This document shows, in pieces, positions 14,570 through 17,412 of a stretch of DNA of 17,412 nucleotides. The DNA is from Pleurocapsa sp. MO_226.B13 (GTDB lineage Bacteria > Cyanobacteriota > Cyanobacteriia > Cyanobacteriales > Xenococcaceae), in the NCBI GenBank assembly GCA_030064795.1, contig JASJEI010000237.1, positions 1 to 17,412 of the forward strand. The letters are read 5' to 3'. Under the pieces are notes generated by a model. The model was given only the letters and a program-made list of their open reading frames with translations, was not told where the DNA came from and made no database searches. A program made the translations under genes and the position numbers. The first letter of the stretch is position 1. Each line of letters begins with the position of its first letter.

Positions 14570-15763
14570 TCAATCCAAACTAAAGTTAATCTCGCGTTTA
14601 TTAAAGGGTAAATTATTATTGATGGCGGTAATTTCTTCTCGTTCCATACGGTTAATCTCGCCAATATAATTACGTAAGATCTGACTCAGACGACGATTAT
14701 AAAAGCGATGGAGACTATGATTAACGGTGGCGGGAAAACCCCGTCTTTTTTTATGTCTGCCCCCCGCACCAGGATCGTACATCTGAATGCCATGCTCGAT
14801 CGCCCATTCAATCGGTTTGTAGTAGCAGGCTTCAAAGTGGAGACAGTCATATTCTTGAAAACAACCCCAGTATCGTCCATAGAGATTACTACCTTTATGC
14901 AGACAAAAAGACATTCCTACGGGGTTACGAGGGTCTCTTTCGGTAAAGGCTGCAACCAATAAAATGCGATCGCTGTAGTTGGGATAAAGCTGCTCGAAAA
15001 ACTTACGGGTCAAATATTTACTACCCCAGTAAAACTTATCGCAGGTACTACTATAAAAGCGATAAATTTGGGGATACAAATGAGGGGGAATTTCCTCTCC
15101 GACATAGGTTTTAACTTGTAAACTCGCTTTAGTAACTGCTTTTCGCTCTCGCTTGATGTTTTTGCGTTGATTGGTGTTAAACATCTTGAGATAGTCGTCA
15201 AAACTATCAAAGTTACGATTTGACCAAATATAGCCATGATGCAGCCAGCTATGAAAACCATTATTTTCCATAATCTCGCGCCAGTCGGGATCGACAAACA
15301 AAAAATTACAGCCCGAAAGACGATTGCGATCGCAGAAATTATCGATCGCAGCTACCATAATTTCGGTAATCATCGCTTCATCCTCTCCCTCGGCGATCAG
15401 GAAGCGGTAACCAACCGCAGGAGTAAAAGGAGTCATGCCTAATAGTTTTGGATAGTAGTCGATACCCAAACGATGGGAGAGATCTGCCCACTGGTGATCG
15501 AAGACAAATTCTCCATAGCTATGTCCTTTGATATATAGTGGTGCTGCACCAATTAATTGACGGTTGCGCCAAACAGTTAGGTGACAGGGTTGCCATCCAG
15601 CACGAGCATTTACGCTACCAGAAGTTTCAATGTTGTTAAGCCATTCCCACTCTAAAAAAGGTGTAGCTAGTGGTTTGGCTAATTCATCCCAGGCTGACTG
15701 GGGTATTTCGGCAATTTGCGAAATCCAAGTTAGAGAATATTGAGGCTTAATCTGCTCGACCAT
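14570..15763 (-). CDS. FemAB-like GNAT acyltransferase (COG3146/DUF482)
   Basis: A 397-residue protein with the layout of the COG3146 FemAB-like family, made of two linked GNAT-fold domains. The N-terminal half has ISQIAEIPQSAWDELAKPLA and TPFLEWEWLNNIETSG, the family start; the middle carries RKNIKRERKAV; and the C-terminal half has GRYWGCFQEYDCLHFEACYY and YDPGAGGRHKKRRGF, strongly conserved features. The family is predicted to transfer acyl or aminoacyl groups, perhaps to peptidoglycan precursors, but its real substrate is not established. Length is usual and no part is missing. It starts at ATG 15763. It is isolated: convergent with a pseudogene and divergent from the transposon remnant. 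Confidence 0.85.
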   Translation of the reverse strand: MVEQIKPQYSLTWISQIAEIPQSAWDELAKPLATPFLEWEWLNNIETSGSVNARAGWQPCHLTVWRNRQLIGAAPLYIKGHSYGEFVFDHQWADLSHRLGIDYYPKLLGMTPFTPAVGYRFLIAEGEDEAMITEIMVAAIDNFCDRNRLSGCNFLFVDPDWREIMENNGFHSWLHHGYIWSNRNFDSFDDYLKMFNTNQRKNIKRERKAVTKASLQVKTYVGEEIPPHLYPQIYRFYSSTCDKFYWGSKYLTRKFFEQLYPNYSDRILLVAAFTERDPRNPVGMSFCLHKGSNLYGRYWGCFQEYDCLHFEACYYKPIEWAIEHGIQMYDPGAGGRHKKRRGFPATVNHSLHRFYNRRLSQILRNYIGEINRMEREEITAINNNLPFNKREINFSLD

Positions 15764-16093
15764 AACGGCGTTTTGAAGACTGGGAGTAAGTTTTTAATTA
15801 TCAATGGCTGTTATTAGCGTAATAAATATTAGTAAAGTTTGCAGGTATCCCTCGCTAGTTAGATCGAATTCATACAATTAAAGATCTAAATGATTATTGG
15901 TCATTAGTTATTAAACTACTATAAAAGTATTTCATATTACTAGTTACTGAGAAAATTTGTCTGCTTATATTTCTGAGGTTAAAGTAGAAGGCAACAAGAT
16001 TTAGACTAGCAGCGCATATTGAACATTTAACATGGCAGTCAATTCTGAATTTTTAACAGAATATAAGTTATTAAATAAGATTCATCTGTATTT
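15764..16093. other. AT-rich intergenic region with a short open frame
   Basis: About 330 bases upstream of the acyltransferase gene, which should hold its promoter on the minus strand. The only coding hint on the plus strand is an ATG at 16032 giving MAVNSEFLTEYKLLNKIHLY before the frame enters the structured element and stops at 16131-16133. This could be the beginning of a gene interrupted by the transposon, but I do not recognise it. No other structure was seen. Confidence 0.4.
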
Positions 16094-16190
16094 CGCGCAG
16101 GAGACTCCCGCCATAGCGAAAGCTTGGCGGTGAGACGTGGCGTTTAAACATCTGGGGGAACCCCAGATGCCAGCCACTCAGGAATGCGCG
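16094..16190 (+). other. Structured element (three-way-junction fold) upstream of tnpB
   Basis: Outer stem CGCGCA (16094-16099) with TGCGCG (16185-16190). Arm A is CCGCCA (16108-16113), bulged T, AGC-GAAA-GCT (16115-16124), TGGCGG (16125-16130), capped by a GNRA-type GAAA loop. Arm B begins at the next base: TGA (16131-16133) with TCA (16178-16180), GTGGC (16137-16141) with GCCAC (16173-16177), an internal loop, then CATCTGGGG (16149-16157) with CCCCAGATG (16161-16169). All pairs are seen directly in the sequence. It is probably the left end of the tnpB element, which IS200/IS605-type transposases read as folded single strands, or a structured RNA. No tnpA or target copy is available to set the boundary. 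Confidence 0.6.
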
Positions 16191-16221
16191 CCTCTAATTA
16201 GGTTGTTTACATTTAATGTGG

Positions 16222-16227
16222 TATAGT
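16222..16227 (+). promoter_or_regulatory. Likely -10 box of tnpB
   Basis: TATAGT preceded by TGTGG lies eight bases before the tnpB start, so the transcript would have almost no leader. No good -35 at normal spacing is visible. A near-identical TGTGGTATA arrangement before tnpB is something I recall from other elements of this type. Confidence 0.45.
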
Positions 16228-16234
16228 GTGAAGC

Positions 16235-17412
16235 ATGACTGAAAAAGCCTACCGCTACCGCTTTTACCCAACTGTCGAACAAGAAAACCTCTTGCGACGG
16301 ACAATGGGATGCGTGCGTTTGGTCTACAACAAAGCTTTGGCGAAAAGAACCGAAGCTTGGTATGAGAGACAAGAGAGGATTCAATACAAAGAAACCTCTA
16401 GTCTTTTGACTAGTTGGAAGAAAACCGAAGAGTTGGACTTTCTTAACGAGGTTAGCTGTGTCCCTTTGCAGCAATGCTTGAGGCATCTGCAAAAAGCCTT
16501 TGCTAACTTTTGGGGTAAAAGAGCTAAGTATCCTCGGTTTAAAGCCAAGCGGAATGGCGGTTCGGCTGAGTTTACCAAGTCGGCTTTTAAATACCGAAAC
16601 AATACTCTTTGGCTTGCTAAGTGCAAACAACCACTGAATATTGTTTGGTCTAGGTTTTTGCCTGATGGATGTAGTCCTTCTACTGTTACAGTCAAACTCG
16701 ATCCTTCGGGCAGATGGTTTGTCTCTTTGCTGGTGGATGATTACACGATTAAGACATTGCCACCAACATCTAAACAGGTTGGTATTGACGCTGGTATAAC
16801 GAGTTTGATTAGCACTAGCGATGGGGAGCATATCGCCAACCCAAAACATTTCAATCGGCTGTATAAGAAGCTCAAAGTTGCGCAGAAGGAACTGAGTCGG
16901 AAAACAATCATGCTCTAGTAACCGACATAAAGCACGACTTAAAGTAGCTCGAATACACGCCAAAATCAAAGATGCTCGTGCCGATTTTTTGCACAAATTG
17001 ACTACTCGCTTGGTTCGGGAAAATAGCTTGATAGCTATTGAGGACTTGGCAGTTAGAAACATGGTCAAGAATCACAAGCTGGCTCGTGCCATTAGCGATG
17101 CTTCTTGGTCGGAGATGTTTCGCCAACTTGAATATAAGTGTGAATGGTATGGGCGAAAACTGGTCAAGATTGACCGATTTTTCCCTAGTAGTAAACGTTG
17201 TTACCATTGCGGATTTGTCGTTGAAAAACTACCTCTTGATGTTCGCAGTTTGGATTGTCCTAGCTGTGGCACAAAGAGCATCGATAGGGACATCAATGCG
17301 GGGAAAAATATTTTGGCTGCGGGACTCGCAGTGACTGTCTGTGGAGCGGACGTAAGACCTGAATCCCCCCTAGCCCCCCTTAATAAGGGGGGAATCAAAG
17401 GGGGGATTGGGC
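16235..17412 (+). pseudogene. tnpB: TnpB-type RNA-guided nuclease, frameshifted and cut by window end
   Basis: TnpB of the IS200/IS605 type is an RNA-guided RuvC-like nuclease that helps the element persist. The first frame gives 227 residues from MTEKAYRYRFYPTVEQENLL, with the helix-turn-helix region RRTMGCVRLVYNKAL and the first RuvC aspartate in VGIDAGITS (Asp185). It stops at 16916-16918. Skipping one A of the AAAA run at 16901-16904 continues the protein as SRKQSCSSNRHKARLKVARI. Glu of IEDLAV follows at 17040, a zinc ribbon CYHCGF (17199) and CPSCGT (17256), and the last RuvC Asp in DRDINAGKNI (17289). All catalytic residues survive, so the break is recent. The second frame is still open at the window edge and runs into a palindromic repeat after VCGADVRPE. 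No tnpA is present. Confidence 0.9.
17362..17408. repeat. Nested C6/G6 palindromic repeat
   Basis: Two nested perfect inverted repeats: outer AATCCCCCC (17362-17370) with GGGGGGATT (17400-17408), and inner CCCCCCTTA (17374-17382) with TAAGGGGGG (17384-17392) around a single A. I recall this C-rich/G-rich palindrome as a common dispersed repeat of cyanobacterial genomes. Here it covers what should be the last codons of tnpB. Confidence 0.8.

Noticed and set aside
16901..16907. Programmed frameshifting in tnpB
   Set aside because: The shift is +1 at AAAAC without a recognised slippery heptamer; a simple insertion explains it better.
16178..17068. 296-codon minus-strand open frame opposite tnpB
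   Set aside because: An antisense shadow of tnpB; the plus strand has clear TnpB motifs.

Overview
The window reads as a chromosomal segment of a cyanobacterium. The octamer GCGATCGC (HIP1) occurs about ten times, mostly inside genes. Several proteins look like families I know mainly or only from cyanobacteria (DUF4327, DUF4079, DUF4278, DUF6492, the Npun_F0494 family). The intergenic DNA is AT-rich and carries heptamer repeats and short palindromes typical of these genomes. The genus cannot be fixed from this sequence. No rRNA, tRNA or CRISPR array was seen.

Layout. Positions 1-773 hold toxin-antitoxin debris: a DUF2281-type antitoxin followed by the first codons of a possible toxin cut by the window edge, heptamer repeats, and a shortened Phd/YefM antitoxin. 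Positions 794-3828 hold a divergent pair, a lipoprotein solute-binding protein of the peptide/nickel class (-) and a Gfo/Idh/MocA oxidoreductase (+). Positions 4054-6392 (+) hold a DUF4327 protein closed by a clear terminator, an SF2 helicase resembling the restriction helicase of DNA phosphorothioation systems, and a DUF4079 membrane protein with its own terminator. A DUF4278 protein (-), a possible decayed small gene and a membrane-anchored alpha/beta hydrolase (+) follow.

Positions 8106-11237 (-) form a likely co-transcribed cluster: PhoH-like ATPase, an Npun_F0494-family protein, cobyric acid synthase CobQ and a tiny 2Fe-2S protein. The Npun_F0494 gene appears to have lost its first part to two in-frame TAA codons. 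Next come a small secreted protein (-), pyrE (+), a four-helix membrane protein (+), a decayed DUF6492 gene (+) and a FemAB-like acyltransferase (-).

The right end (16094-17412) is a TnpB-type transposon remnant without a tnpA. A roughly 100-base element that can fold into a three-way junction precedes tnpB. The tnpB frame is broken by one extra A in an AAAA run, and its 3' end runs into a C6/G6 palindromic repeat before the window stops.

Most intact genes are housekeeping or conserved hypothetical genes (cobalamin, pyrimidine, uptake, RNA metabolism). The novelty lies in the decayed genes, the orphan helicase and the structured DNA in front of tnpB.
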